From the NCBI RefSeq assembly GCF_035984415.1, contig NZ_CP130720.1, positions 1,922,001-1,986,000 on the forward strand: 64,000 bases of DNA, read 5' to 3'. A program made the translations under genes and the position numbers. Within the stretch, counting starts at the first letter, position 1. Every line of letters starts with the position of its first letter. Below are positions 7,948 to 16,497 of this stretch, piece by piece. Origin of the DNA: Streptomyces sp. NBC_01296 (GTDB lineage Bacteria > Actinomycetota > Actinomycetes > Streptomycetales > Streptomycetaceae). The notes under the pieces were generated by a model. That model searched no databases. It was not told where the DNA came from and saw only the letters and a list, made by a program, of their open reading frames with translations.

Positions 7948-8406
7948 GTCGGTCAGCACCCAACCACCCCACAGCGTCCGGCAGGTGTCGAGCAGCGACC
8001 GCTTCGATCAGTGGTGGGCCGGGACGAAGCCGAAACGTACGCCGCCCAGTTCCGCGCACTCCCACCAGTCGAGCTCGGTGACCCGGGTGAAACCGCGCCG
8101 CCGGCACCGGCGGGCCAGGCCGGCCGGGACGAAGAGCGCGGTGTGCCGGGGCAGCCGCTTGAGGGTGGGGGCGTCGAGGTGGTCGTAGTGGTTGTGGCTG
8201 ATCACCACCGCGTCCACCGGCGGCAGCTCCTCCCAGCGGACCCCGACCGGGGTCATCCGCGCCGGTGTGCCGAGGATGCGCCGGGACCAGACGGGGTCGG
8301 TCAGTACGGTCAGCCCGCCGACCCGCAGCACCCAACTGGCATGTCCAGCCCAGGTGGCGCAGAGCGTCCCGGCGCCGGCTGCGGGGGTGTCCGTCTCGTG
8401 CCTCAT
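7948..8406 (-). pseudogene. Truncated metallo-beta-lactamase-fold hydrolase with nonsense codon
   Basis: The reading frame from the ATG at 8406 (ribosome site GGAGAG 6 bases upstream) encodes the N-terminal half of a UlaG/NAPE-PLD-like hydrolase: TWAGHASWVLRV, then ISHNHYDH (HxHxDH). It stops at VPAHH because codon 8008-8010 is TGA where the family has TGG (Trp). In the same frame the homology resumes with LLDTCRTLWGGWVLTD up to about 7948, then merges into the duplicated C-rich repeat. The C-terminal half with the remaining metal ligands is missing. The 133-residue product would lack part of its active site. Confidence 0.75.
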
Positions 8407-8478
8407 CAAGAGCTCTCCGTTCACCGCACAGCGGGCTCGTCGCGTCGGTCGGCGAAAGTCGGTCAAGAGGTCAGGAGG

Positions 8479-9705
8479 TCAGGAGGTCAGCCCGGCCAGG
8501 ACCGATCCGAGGAGGTCCAGGGAGCGGCGTACGTGCGGGAGCGCGAGCGGGTCGTGCGCGGTGAGCGCGGAGAGCCGCTCCTCCGGGGTGGCGCCGAGCA
8601 GCGGACCGGTCGACAGGCGGACCCGCAGCGCACCCAGGTCATCCGCGAAGCGCTGCCCGCCGGGGGTGGGTGCGCCGAGCCGGCCGCCCAGGTAGTCCTC
8701 CAGTTCCATGGCGTCGCGGACCCCCTGCCGCGCCAGCCCGGCGCGCAGCGGGCTCAGGTCCGCGTACAGGTGCCGCCCGGCCTGCGGCGGCCTGGCGAGG
8801 GCGCCGACGGCCAGCAGCTCCCGGTGGGCCGCGGCGGCGACCACCCCGTGCAGCGCGGCCGCGGCATGGGCCCGGCCGGCGACGGCGTCGGGTTCGTCGA
8901 GCGCGTGCGCGGCGGCCCCGGCGACCGGGCCCGCGACCAGGGCGCCGGTCGCGGTGAGCATGTCGAGGGTGCGGGCCCGCAGCCAGGCGCCGCGCGGGGT
9001 GCCGGGGAAGCGGACCACGGCGGCGGGCCACCCGGCGGGCAGCAGTGCACCGGACAGGTCGAGGAGTACGGCGGCCGAGTCGGGCAGCATCTCGGCCGGG
9101 CTCAGGACGAGGGTGTCGTGGGGCCGGTGGACGGTGTCGCGCCAGCTCTCGTCGCTGACGACGAACAGCCCGGCGTCCCCGGCGGCCTCGCAGGCCTCGC
9201 GCAGCATTTCGGGCGGGGGCACGGTCGCCGTCGGGTCGTCGGCCACGGACAGCAGCAGTACGCGCGGGTCGCCGCCCTCGGCGCGCACCCGCCGTACGGT
9301 CTCCAGCAGGGCGTACGGGTCCGGGATGCCGCCGCACTCGGCCGGGGTCGGCACGTGGTAGGCCCGCCGTCCCAGCAGCCGGACCTGCGGCGTCCACCAG
9401 GCGGGACAGGGCCGGGGCAGCATGACATCGCCCCCGTACGCGCCGAGCAGCGCCAGCAGCAGACCGGGCGCTCCGGGCCCGGCGGCCACGTTCTCCGGCT
9501 CGGTGGGGAGCCCGCGCCGTCCCCAGTGCCGGCACGCGGCCTCGCGTACGGGCTCTCCGCCGCCCGGGGGTTCGGGGGCGGACCGTTCGGCGGCGGCGGC
9601 GATCACGGCGGTGAGCTCGGGCAGCACGGGCAGGCCGGGCTGGGGCGCGGGCGGCCCGTACCGGACCGGACCTCGGCCCTCCGCCGTGCGCTGCATCCCC
9701 GACAC
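8479..9705 (-). CDS. Aminotransferase class I/II-fold protein, catalytic lysine not found
   Basis: 408 residues with the layout of fold-type I PLP enzymes: a small N-terminal domain, the cofactor-binding turn near AAGPGAPGLLLALLGAYGG, and the Asp/Ser region VVSDESWRDT. The segment that normally carries the Schiff-base Lys (SKxxxxxGWR) reads LLDLSGALLPAGWPAAV, with Gly (GGT codon) where Lys is expected, so ordinary transaminase activity looks doubtful. It could be a catalytically inactive relative, or another lysine may serve. The gene stands alone; three 12-bp repeats (9769-9804) lie upstream. Confidence 0.75.
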   Translation of the reverse strand: MSGMQRTAEGRGPVRYGPPAPQPGLPVLPELTAVIAAAAERSAPEPPGGGEPVREAACRHWGRRGLPTEPENVAAGPGAPGLLLALLGAYGGDVMLPRPCPAWWTPQVRLLGRRAYHVPTPAECGGIPDPYALLETVRRVRAEGGDPRVLLLSVADDPTATVPPPEMLREACEAAGDAGLFVVSDESWRDTVHRPHDTLVLSPAEMLPDSAAVLLDLSGALLPAGWPAAVVRFPGTPRGAWLRARTLDMLTATGALVAGPVAGAAAHALDEPDAVAGRAHAAAALHGVVAAAAHRELLAVGALARPPQAGRHLYADLSPLRAGLARQGVRDAMELEDYLGGRLGAPTPGGQRFADDLGALRVRLSTGPLLGATPEERLSALTAHDPLALPHVRRSLDLLGSVLAGLTS

Positions 9706-9768
9706 CTCGCCGCCCTGCCTTCCCCGTCCCGACGGGGCCGCCGACCCCGTGCGTGCCGCCGACCGGCC

Positions 9769-9804
9769 ATGCCCTTGACCACGCCCTTGACCATGCCCTT
9801 TATA
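9769..9804 (-). repeat. Three tandem 12-bp repeats upstream of the PLP-fold gene
   Basis: On the plus strand: CATGCCCTTGAC, CACGCCCTTGAC, CATGCCCTTTAT. They lie 64-100 bases before the start of the leftward PLP-fold gene. The third copy runs into a TATAAAGGG (minus strand) that could be a -10 region, so the array may be a regulator-binding site. No ORF uses this stretch. Confidence 0.5.
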
Positions 9805-9868
9805 CGGTTATTTGCGTGGGTACGCCTGTTGTCGCCCTCCCGGGGTCCGGGGCCCCGGGCTCGCGGAC

Positions 9869-10441
9869 TCAGCCCCGTCGGCCCGCCAGGGCCAGCAGCC
9901 GGGTCTGGGCGTTCGCGCCCGCCGGTATGTCCAGCGGCGCGGCGAACAAGCCGCTGGCCGCGAGCCCGTCGGCGTACGGCATGACCTCCTTGAGGGCGAA
10001 CTCGACCAGGCCGTCCGGGAGCCGGTCGTCGGCGCCGATGCCCCGGGAGAGGTCCCAGGTGTGCACGACGCAGTCGGCGGTCAGCTCCGCGCAGTACGCC
10101 CGGCCCAGCGCGGGCCCGTACGAGAGCCTGACCGTACGGTCCATCGCCCCGGCCGCGGTGAACGCGGCGTGCGCGGCGGCCGCCGCGCGGTCCCAGGCCC
10201 CGGCCGGGTCCTCGCCGAGCACGTCGCCGGAGAACGCGTCGCCGATCTCCTCGACCGTGCGCCCGTCGGTGACCATCGGCGGGATCCAGAGCTGCTCGCC
10301 GGTGACGTGGTTGACCAGGTCGCGCACGGTCCATTGCGTGCAGGGGGTCGGGGCGTCCCATTGGCCGTCCGCGACGGCGCGCACCCGCTGACCGAAGAGC
10401 CGCAGGGCCTCGGCGTGCTGTTCGAGCAGTGTGTCCGGCAT
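9869..10441 (-). CDS. TIGR03086-type metal-binding (DinB/maleylpyruvate-isomerase-like) protein
   Basis: 190 residues from the ATG at 10441, which has GGTGG 5 bases upstream. Upstream in-frame codons lack any ribosome site. The N-terminal four-helix-bundle signature CTQWTVRDLVNHVTGEQLW and the later DCVVHTWDLSRGIG are typical of the actinobacterial TIGR03086/MDMPI N-terminal family, where three His bind a divalent metal. Known members are mycothiol-dependent enzymes; the substrate of this one is unknown. It diverges from the methyltransferase gene at 10636, sharing a 194-bp intergenic region. Confidence 0.85.
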   Translation of the reverse strand: MPDTLLEQHAEALRLFGQRVRAVADGQWDAPTPCTQWTVRDLVNHVTGEQLWIPPMVTDGRTVEEIGDAFSGDVLGEDPAGAWDRAAAAAHAAFTAAGAMDRTVRLSYGPALGRAYCAELTADCVVHTWDLSRGIGADDRLPDGLVEFALKEVMPYADGLAASGLFAAPLDIPAGANAQTRLLALAGRRG

Positions 10442-10635
10442 GGCTTCCACCGTCCTGTGCCAGCGGGTTCCACCCCTGGAGCCCACTGTCCTCGCACCTG
10501 CTTTGACCTGCCACCGACCTGTCCGATTACCTTGCAGCACAAGGATGCTGTCCATATGTCAAAACACGTATCTCATATCTCGAACCCATGCCCTACGGTG
10601 ATCACAACGCTTCAACGACGAGGAGGAGTCGGGTC

Positions 10636-11454
10636 ATGAGTGCCAAGGAAACGGCTGTCTACACGCACGGACACCACGAATCCGTTCTGCGCTCGCACCG
10701 CTGGCGCACCGCCGCGAACTCGGCGGCGTACCTGATCGGCGAGCTGCGGCCGGGGATGTCGGTCCTGGACGTGGGCTGCGGCCCGGGCACGATCACGGCG
10801 GACCTGGCGGAACTGGTCGCGCCGGGCGGGCGGGTCACGGCGGTCGACGCGGCGCAGGACGTCCTCGAGCAGGCCGCGCAGTACGTGGAGGAGCGCGGCC
10901 TGGCCGGGGCGGTCGCCTTCGCCACGGCGGACGTCCACGCGCTGGACTTCCCGGACGACTCCTTCGACGTGGTCCACGCCCACCAGGTGCTGCAGCACGT
11001 CGGCGACCCGGTGCAGGCGCTGCGCGAGATGCGGCGGGTGTGCCGGCCGGGCGGGATCGTGGCCGCCCGGGACGCGGACTACGCGGCGATGACCTGGTAC
11101 CCGGCGGAGCCGGGCCTGGACGACTGGCAGGGCCTGTACCGCCGGGTGGCCCGCGCGAACGGCGGCGAACCGGACGCCGGGCGCCGCCTGCTGTCCTGGG
11201 CGAAGGCGGCGGGCTTCACGGAGGTGTCCTGCTCGGCGACCGCCTGGTGCTACGCCACTCCCGAGGAGACCGCGTGGTGGTCCTCCCTGTGGGCGGACCG
11301 TACGACGGCCTCGGCGTACGCGTCCCTCGCGACGGGCGGCGGCCACGCGACCGCGGCCGAACTGTCCGCCGTCGCCGGGGCCTGGCACCGCTGGGGCACA
11401 GCCCCGGACGCCTGGTTCTCGGTCCTGAACGGCGAGATCCTGGCCCGGCCCTGA
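10636..11454 (+). CDS. Class I SAM-dependent methyltransferase
   Basis: 272 residues. Motif I is VLDVGCGPGTITADLAEL (SAM-binding glycine loop), followed by the acidic VTAVDAAQD that binds the ribose. Motif II lies near DDSFDVVHAHQVLQHV, and the motif III loop is RVCRPGGIVAARD. This is the UbiE/COQ5-like methyltransferase-11 type; the acceptor is not evident. The ATG has a perfect AGGAGG at 10621-10626, 9 bases upstream. It is divergent to the MDMPI-like gene and has no co-directional close partner. Confidence 0.88.
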   Translation: MSAKETAVYTHGHHESVLRSHRWRTAANSAAYLIGELRPGMSVLDVGCGPGTITADLAELVAPGGRVTAVDAAQDVLEQAAQYVEERGLAGAVAFATADVHALDFPDDSFDVVHAHQVLQHVGDPVQALREMRRVCRPGGIVAARDADYAAMTWYPAEPGLDDWQGLYRRVARANGGEPDAGRRLLSWAKAAGFTEVSCSATAWCYATPEETAWWSSLWADRTTASAYASLATGGGHATAAELSAVAGAWHRWGTAPDAWFSVLNGEILARP

Positions 11455-11600
11455 CCGTCCGCCACCGGAAACGGCGGCGTTCCGCCGGGAACACGTTTCC
11501 CCATCCGTCCCCGCTGTCACCTCCGACCCGGATTTGGGCCCGTGCCCCGGAGGTGGTTGGCTTGCCGCGACGAGCGAAGACAACTGCTGGAGGAACAGCT

Positions 11601-12044
11601 ATGGCGCAGGTCGAAGCCACCACGGAGCGGATCATCGCGGCTGACGCGGAGACCGTGTTCGACGCGCTGGCGGACTACACCGGGACCCGGGCGAAGATGC
11701 TGCCCGAGCACTTCAGCGAGTACGAGGTGCGCGAGGGCGGCGACGGCGAGGGCACCCTCGTCCACTGGAAGCTCCAGGCCACCAGCAAGCGCGTACGCGA
11801 CTGCCTGCTCGAGGTCACCGAGCCCACCGACGGCCAGATCGTGGAGAAGGACCGCAACTCCACCATGGTCACCACCTGGGTCGTCACCCCGGCCGGCGAG
11901 GGCAGGTCCAAGGCCGTGGTCACCACCGTCTGGAACGGCGCCGGCGGCATCGGCGGCTTCTTCGAGCGCACCTTCGCCCCCAAGGGCCTCGGCCGGATCT
12001 ACGACACCCTGCTGGCCAACCTGGCCGCCGAAGTCGAGGGCTGA
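11601..12044 (+). CDS. SRPBCC-family protein
   Basis: 147 residues. MAQVEATTERIIAADAETVF opens the first strand and helix of a Bet v 1-like fold, and the C-terminal long helix GLGRIYDTLLANLAAEVEG closes the pocket. The start has GGAGGA 6 bases upstream. The family binds lipids, polyketides or other hydrophobic ligands and can act as cyclase, toxin or carrier; no residue points to one role. The 146 bases upstream hold short inverted repeats around CCGCCACCGG and GGCGGCGTTCCGCCGG but no clear promoter. Confidence 0.8.
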   Translation: MAQVEATTERIIAADAETVFDALADYTGTRAKMLPEHFSEYEVREGGDGEGTLVHWKLQATSKRVRDCLLEVTEPTDGQIVEKDRNSTMVTTWVVTPAGEGRSKAVVTTVWNGAGGIGGFFERTFAPKGLGRIYDTLLANLAAEVEG

Positions 12045-12207
12045 GCAAGGCCGTTGCCCGGCGGCGGTGCCGGGCGGCTCACCGGATCGGGTGGATTTCC
12101 CGGCGGAGGTGGGTCCCCGGCCCGGGCGTGACCTCCCGGCGACGCCGCGGGCGGACCCCCAGGCGGACGCACGGGCGTGGCCCCCGGCCGGAGCGGGCCC
12201 GGGCGAC

Positions 12208-12213
12208 TAGGGT
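12208..12213 (+). promoter_or_regulatory. -10 hexamer TAGGGT for the three-peptidase operon
   Basis: TAGGGT lies 67 bases before the first ATG (12281) of the peptidase operon. It is the only TANNNT match with good context in the 236-bp gap; no convincing -35 was found. Confidence 0.3.
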
Positions 12214-12280
12214 GGAAGCCTGCGTGGACGGCTCCGTCCGTGTCGGCCGCGCCGTGGCAGCCGACCGCCCGGAGGGCCCG

Positions 12281-13114
12281 ATGAAGATCCTCGTCTCCGC
12301 CGACATGGAAGGCGCCACGGGCGTCACCTGGCCCGCCGACGTCCTGCCCGGGACGCCCGAGTGGGAGCGCTGCCGCCACCTGTTCACCTCCGACGTGAAC
12401 GCGGCCGTACTCGGCTTCCTCGACGGCGGCGCCGAACAGGTCCTCATCAACGAGGCCCACTGGAGCATGCGGAACCTGCTGCTCGAACAGCTCGACGAGC
12501 GGGCCGAGCTGCTCACCGGCCGCCACAAGTCCCTCACCATGGTCGAGGGGGTCCAGCACGGCGACGTCGACGGCATCGCGTTCATCGGCTACCACACCGG
12601 CGCCGGAACACCGGGCGTCCTCGCCCACACCTACCTCGCCAACTCCATCACCGGGGTCTGGCTGAACGGGACCCGCGCGAGCGAGGGACTGCTCAACGCG
12701 CACGTCGTCGCCGAGTACGGAGTGCCGGTCGTCCTCGTCACCGGCGACGACCTGACCTGCGTCGACGCCGACGGCTACGCCCCCGACGCGGTGAAGGTCG
12801 CCGTCAAGGACCACGTCTCCCGCTACGCCGCCGTCTGCCGCACCCCCGCCCGTACCGCCGCCGACATCCGGGCCGCGGCCAAAGAGGCCGCGGCCCTCGC
12901 CGTACGCCGGGAACCCGCGCGCGGCGGGCCGTACGGCGTGGAGCTGGAGTTCGACGCCGAGCACCTGGCGATGGCCGCCACCGTCGTCCCGGGCGTCGAA
13001 CGTTCCGGGGAACGCAGGGTCGCGTACACCAGCGAGACGATGTACGAGGGGATCCGGACCTTCAAGGCGGTCACGACGGTCGTCTCGGCAGCCGTGGAGG
13101 AGCAGTATGGCTGA
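12281..13114 (+). CDS. M55-family peptidase (DppA-like D-aminopeptidase)
   Basis: 277 residues. The opening MKILVSADMEGATGV carries the Asp/Glu metal ligands of DppA (DxE). NEAHWSMRNLLL and IGYHTGAGT provide the further His ligands of the dinuclear zinc site, and EHLAMA lies near the C-terminus. DppA-type enzymes release N-terminal D-amino acids from short peptides such as cell-wall fragments. The ATG has GGAGGG 4 bases upstream. It is the first of three tightly packed peptidase genes and overlaps the next by 8 bases. Confidence 0.88.
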   Translation: MKILVSADMEGATGVTWPADVLPGTPEWERCRHLFTSDVNAAVLGFLDGGAEQVLINEAHWSMRNLLLEQLDERAELLTGRHKSLTMVEGVQHGDVDGIAFIGYHTGAGTPGVLAHTYLANSITGVWLNGTRASEGLLNAHVVAEYGVPVVLVTGDDLTCVDADGYAPDAVKVAVKDHVSRYAAVCRTPARTAADIRAAAKEAAALAVRREPARGGPYGVELEFDAEHLAMAATVVPGVERSGERRVAYTSETMYEGIRTFKAVTTVVSAAVEEQYG

Positions 13115-14474
13115 CATGCCCGCAGTCACTCAGGAATCCCCGGCGGACCGGGAGTGCCCGGTCGACCAGGTCGCGCTCGACGAGGCCGTCGAGTTCACCT
13201 CCGGCCTGATCCGCATCGACACCACGAACCGGGGCGGCGGCGACTGCCGCGAGCGCCCCGCCGCCGAGTACGTCGCCGAGCGGCTCGCCGCGGCCGGCCT
13301 CGAGCCGGTCCTGCTGGAACGCACGCCCGGCCGCACCAACGTGGTGGCCCGGATCGAGGGCACCGACCCCGGTGCGCAGGCCCTCCTCGTCCACGGCCAC
13401 CTCGACGTGGTCCCCGCCGAGGCCGCCGACTGGAGCGTGGACCCCTTCTCCGGCGAGATCCGCGACGGGGTGGTCTGGGGCCGCGGCGCCGTCGACATGA
13501 AGAACATGGACGCGATGGTGCTGGCCGTCGTACGGGCCTGGGCACGGGCCGGCACCAAGCCGCGCCGCGACATCGTGATCGCCTACACCGCGGACGAGGA
13601 GGACAGCGCGGTCGACGGTTCGGGATTCCTCGCCGACCAGCACCCGCACCTCTTCGAGGGCTGCACGGAGGGCCTGGGCGAATCCGGCGCCTTCACCGTG
13701 CACAACGGCCCCGGCCAGGCCCTCTACCCGATCGCGGCCGGCGAACGCGGCACCGCCTGGCTGAAGTTGACCGCCCACGGCACGACCGGCCACGGCTCGA
13801 AACCCAACCGGGCCAATGCCGTCAGCCGGCTCGCCGCCGCCGTGGCCCGGATCGGCGAGTACCGCTGGCCCGCCCGGCTCACCGGCACCGTCGCCGCCTG
13901 CATCACCGAACTCGTCGCCCTCCAGGGCCTGTCGGTCGACCCCCGCGCCCGCGATTTCGACCTCGACGCCGTCCTCGGCAAGCTCGGCCCGGCCGGCCTC
14001 CTCGTCGAGGCGACCGTACGCAACAGCGCCAACCCGACCATGCTCAGCGCCGGTTACAAGCTCAACGTCGTTCCGGGTACGGCCACCGCCCACGTGGACG
14101 GCCGGATGCTGCCCGGCAGCGAGGCCGAGTTCATCGCCACCCTCGACGAACTCACCGGCCCCGACGTCACCTGGGAGTTCCACCACCGCGAGGTGGCCCT
14201 CGAAGCCCCCGTGGACGGACGGACCTTCGCGATCCTGCGCGAGTCCGTGGAACGCTTCGACCCCGACGGCCACGTGGTGCCGTTCTGCATGGCGGGCGGC
14301 ACCGACGCCAAGCAGTTCTCCCGGCTCGGGATCACCGGATACGGCTTCTCCCCGCTGAAACTGCCGCCCGGCTTCGACTACTGGTCCCTCTTCCACGGCG
14401 TGGACGAGCGGGTCCCCGTCGACGCCCTGCACTTCGGCGTGCGCGTCCTCGACCACGCCCTGCGGACCCTGTGA
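13107..14474 (+). CDS. M20-family metallopeptidase
   Basis: 455 residues. Zinc ligands appear in order: LLVHGHLDVVPA (His, with the catalytic Asp), GRGAVDMKNM (bridging Asp), YTADEEDS (general base Glu and ligand Glu) and a C-terminal FHGVDERVP (His). A dimerisation lid with HGTTGHGSKPN lies in the middle. The family hydrolyses dipeptides, acylated amino acids or carboxypeptidase substrates. The start overlaps the end of the M55 gene and has GGAGGAG 4-5 bases upstream, so translation is probably coupled. The S9 peptidase gene follows after 10 bases. Confidence 0.9.
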   Translation: MADMPAVTQESPADRECPVDQVALDEAVEFTSGLIRIDTTNRGGGDCRERPAAEYVAERLAAAGLEPVLLERTPGRTNVVARIEGTDPGAQALLVHGHLDVVPAEAADWSVDPFSGEIRDGVVWGRGAVDMKNMDAMVLAVVRAWARAGTKPRRDIVIAYTADEEDSAVDGSGFLADQHPHLFEGCTEGLGESGAFTVHNGPGQALYPIAAGERGTAWLKLTAHGTTGHGSKPNRANAVSRLAAAVARIGEYRWPARLTGTVAACITELVALQGLSVDPRARDFDLDAVLGKLGPAGLLVEATVRNSANPTMLSAGYKLNVVPGTATAHVDGRMLPGSEAEFIATLDELTGPDVTWEFHHREVALEAPVDGRTFAILRESVERFDPDGHVVPFCMAGGTDAKQFSRLGITGYGFSPLKLPPGFDYWSLFHGVDERVPVDALHFGVRVLDHALRTL

Positions 14475-14484
14475 GGGGGAGCCG

Positions 14485-16497
14485 GTGATGGCGGCGGCGA
14501 CCGGGCCCTACGGCAGCTGGCCCTCGCCCATCGACGCGGCGGTCGCCGCCTCGGTCGACGGGCGGCCCGAGTACCTCGGAACCGTCGGCCCCGAGGTGTG
14601 GTGGACCGAGCCCCGGCCGGCCGAGGGCGGCCGCCGCACCCTGGTGCGCCGGCCCGCCGACGGCGGCCCCGAGGCCTCGGTGCTGCCCGCCCCGTGGAAC
14701 GTCCGCAGCCGCGTCACCGAGTACGGCGGCCGGCCCTGGGCGGGCGCCGAACGGCCCGCGGGCGGGCCCCTGGTGGTGTTCGTCCACTTCGCCGACCAGC
14801 GGATGTACGCGTACGAGCCCGACGCGCCCGGCGGCTGCGCCCCGCGGCCCCTCACCCCCGTCTCCGCGGTCGGCGGCGGGCTGCGCTGGGCCGACCCCGT
14901 GCCGCGGGGCGGCGAAGTCTGGTGCGTGCTCGAGGAGTTCACCGGCCCGGCGCCGACCGACGTACGCCGGGTGCTGGCCGCCGTACCGCTGGACGGCTCG
15001 GCCGCCGAGGACCGGTCCCTCGTGCGCGAACTGACCGACGACCGGCACCGGTTCACTACCGGGCCCCGGCTGTCCCCCGACGGGCTGCGCGCGGCCTGGC
15101 TGGTGTGGGACCACCCCCGGATGCCGTGGGACGGCACCGAGGTGCGCCTCGCCGACGTCACCGCCGACGGGACGCTGACCGGGGCCCGTACCGTACTCGG
15201 CGGTCCCGAGGAGTCCGTGGCCCAGGTGGAGTGGACCCCCGGCGGGGACCTCCTCGCCGTCAGCGACCGCAGCGGCTGGTGGAACCCGTACCGGGTGGAT
15301 GCGGCGACCGGCGAGGCCGTCAACCTGTGCCCGCGCGAGGAGGAGTTCGGCGGCCCCCTGTGGAAGCCCGGGCTGAGCTGGCTGGCCCCGCTTCCCGGCG
15401 GGCTCCTCGCCGTCCTGCACGGCCAGGGCTCCTCGGTGCTCGGCATCCTCGACCCGGAGAGCGGCGACCTGGTGGACGCCGCCGGGCCGTGGACGGCCTG
15501 GCAGCCGACGCTCACCGCGCACGGGAGCCGCGTCTACGGGGTCGCCGCCAGCCCGCGCAGCGCCTACGAGGTGGTGGAGCTCGACACCGGGGACGGGCAC
15601 GCCCGGGTGGTCGGCGCGGCCGGGGTGGACCCGGTGGACCCCTCGTACTACCCGGAACCGCAGAGCCGGACCTTCCTCGGCCCGGGCGGCCGGGAGATCC
15701 ACGCCCACGTCTACCCGCCGCACCACCCCGCGCGCCGGGCCCCCGCGGACGAACTGCCCCCGTACGTGGTGTGGGCGCACGGCGGCCCCACCGACCATGT
15801 GCCGCCCGTACTCGACCTGCACATCGCCTACTTCACCTCGCGCGGCATCGGCGTGGCCGAGGTGAACTACGGCGGCTCCAGCGGCTACGGGCGCGCCTAC
15901 CGGGAGCGGCTGCGCGAGCAGTGGGGCGTCGTCGACGTGGAGGACTGCGCGGCGGTGGCCCGGGCCCTGGCCGCCGAGGGCACCGCGGACCCGGACCGGC
16001 TCGCCATCCGGGGCGCCAGCGCGGGCGGCTGGACGGCCGCGGCCTCGCTGGCCGCCACCGACCTGTACGCCTGCGGGACGCTCATCTACCCCGTGCTGGA
16101 CCTGCTGGGCTTCGCCGAGGAGACCCACGACCTGGAGTCCCGGTACATCGACGGCCTGGCCGGACCCCCGCAGACCCTGGCCGTACGCTGCCGCGAGCGC
16201 TCACCGGTGGCCCGCGCCGGCCGGATCACCGCACCCTTCGTCCTGCTCCAGGGCCTGGACGACCCGGTCTGCCCGCCGGCGCAGGCGGAGCGCTTCCTGG
16301 CCGCCCTCCGCGACCGGCCGGTCCCGCACGCGTACGTCGCCTTCGAAGGCGAGGGCCACGGCTTCCGGCGGGCGGACACCATGATCCGCGCGCTGGAGGC
16401 CGAACTCTCCCTGTACACCCAGGTGTTCGCCATCGACCGAACCGACGTCCCGAAACTGGCGCTGACGCCGCGGCCGGTCCGGGCGGGGCCCGTCTAG
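14485..16497 (+). CDS. S9-family (prolyl oligopeptidase-like) serine peptidase
   Basis: 670 residues if the GTG at 14485 is used; an ATG one codon later fits equally well to the GGGGGA ribosome site. The first 380 residues look like the beta-propeller gate. The C-terminal alpha/beta-hydrolase domain has the nucleophile elbow RGASAGGW, the acid in LQGLDDPVCPP and the catalytic His in FEGEGHGF. These enzymes cut short peptides in the cytoplasm. It is the third gene of the M55-M20-S9 operon. Its TAG stop shares a CTAG with the stop of the converging acetyltransferase gene. Confidence 0.9.
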   Translation: MMAAATGPYGSWPSPIDAAVAASVDGRPEYLGTVGPEVWWTEPRPAEGGRRTLVRRPADGGPEASVLPAPWNVRSRVTEYGGRPWAGAERPAGGPLVVFVHFADQRMYAYEPDAPGGCAPRPLTPVSAVGGGLRWADPVPRGGEVWCVLEEFTGPAPTDVRRVLAAVPLDGSAAEDRSLVRELTDDRHRFTTGPRLSPDGLRAAWLVWDHPRMPWDGTEVRLADVTADGTLTGARTVLGGPEESVAQVEWTPGGDLLAVSDRSGWWNPYRVDAATGEAVNLCPREEEFGGPLWKPGLSWLAPLPGGLLAVLHGQGSSVLGILDPESGDLVDAAGPWTAWQPTLTAHGSRVYGVAASPRSAYEVVELDTGDGHARVVGAAGVDPVDPSYYPEPQSRTFLGPGGREIHAHVYPPHHPARRAPADELPPYVVWAHGGPTDHVPPVLDLHIAYFTSRGIGVAEVNYGGSSGYGRAYRERLREQWGVVDVEDCAAVARALAAEGTADPDRLAIRGASAGGWTAAASLAATDLYACGTLIYPVLDLLGFAEETHDLESRYIDGLAGPPQTLAVRCRERSPVARAGRITAPFVLLQGLDDPVCPPAQAERFLAALRDRPVPHAYVAFEGEGHGFRRADTMIRALEAELSLYTQVFAIDRTDVPKLALTPRPVRAGPV

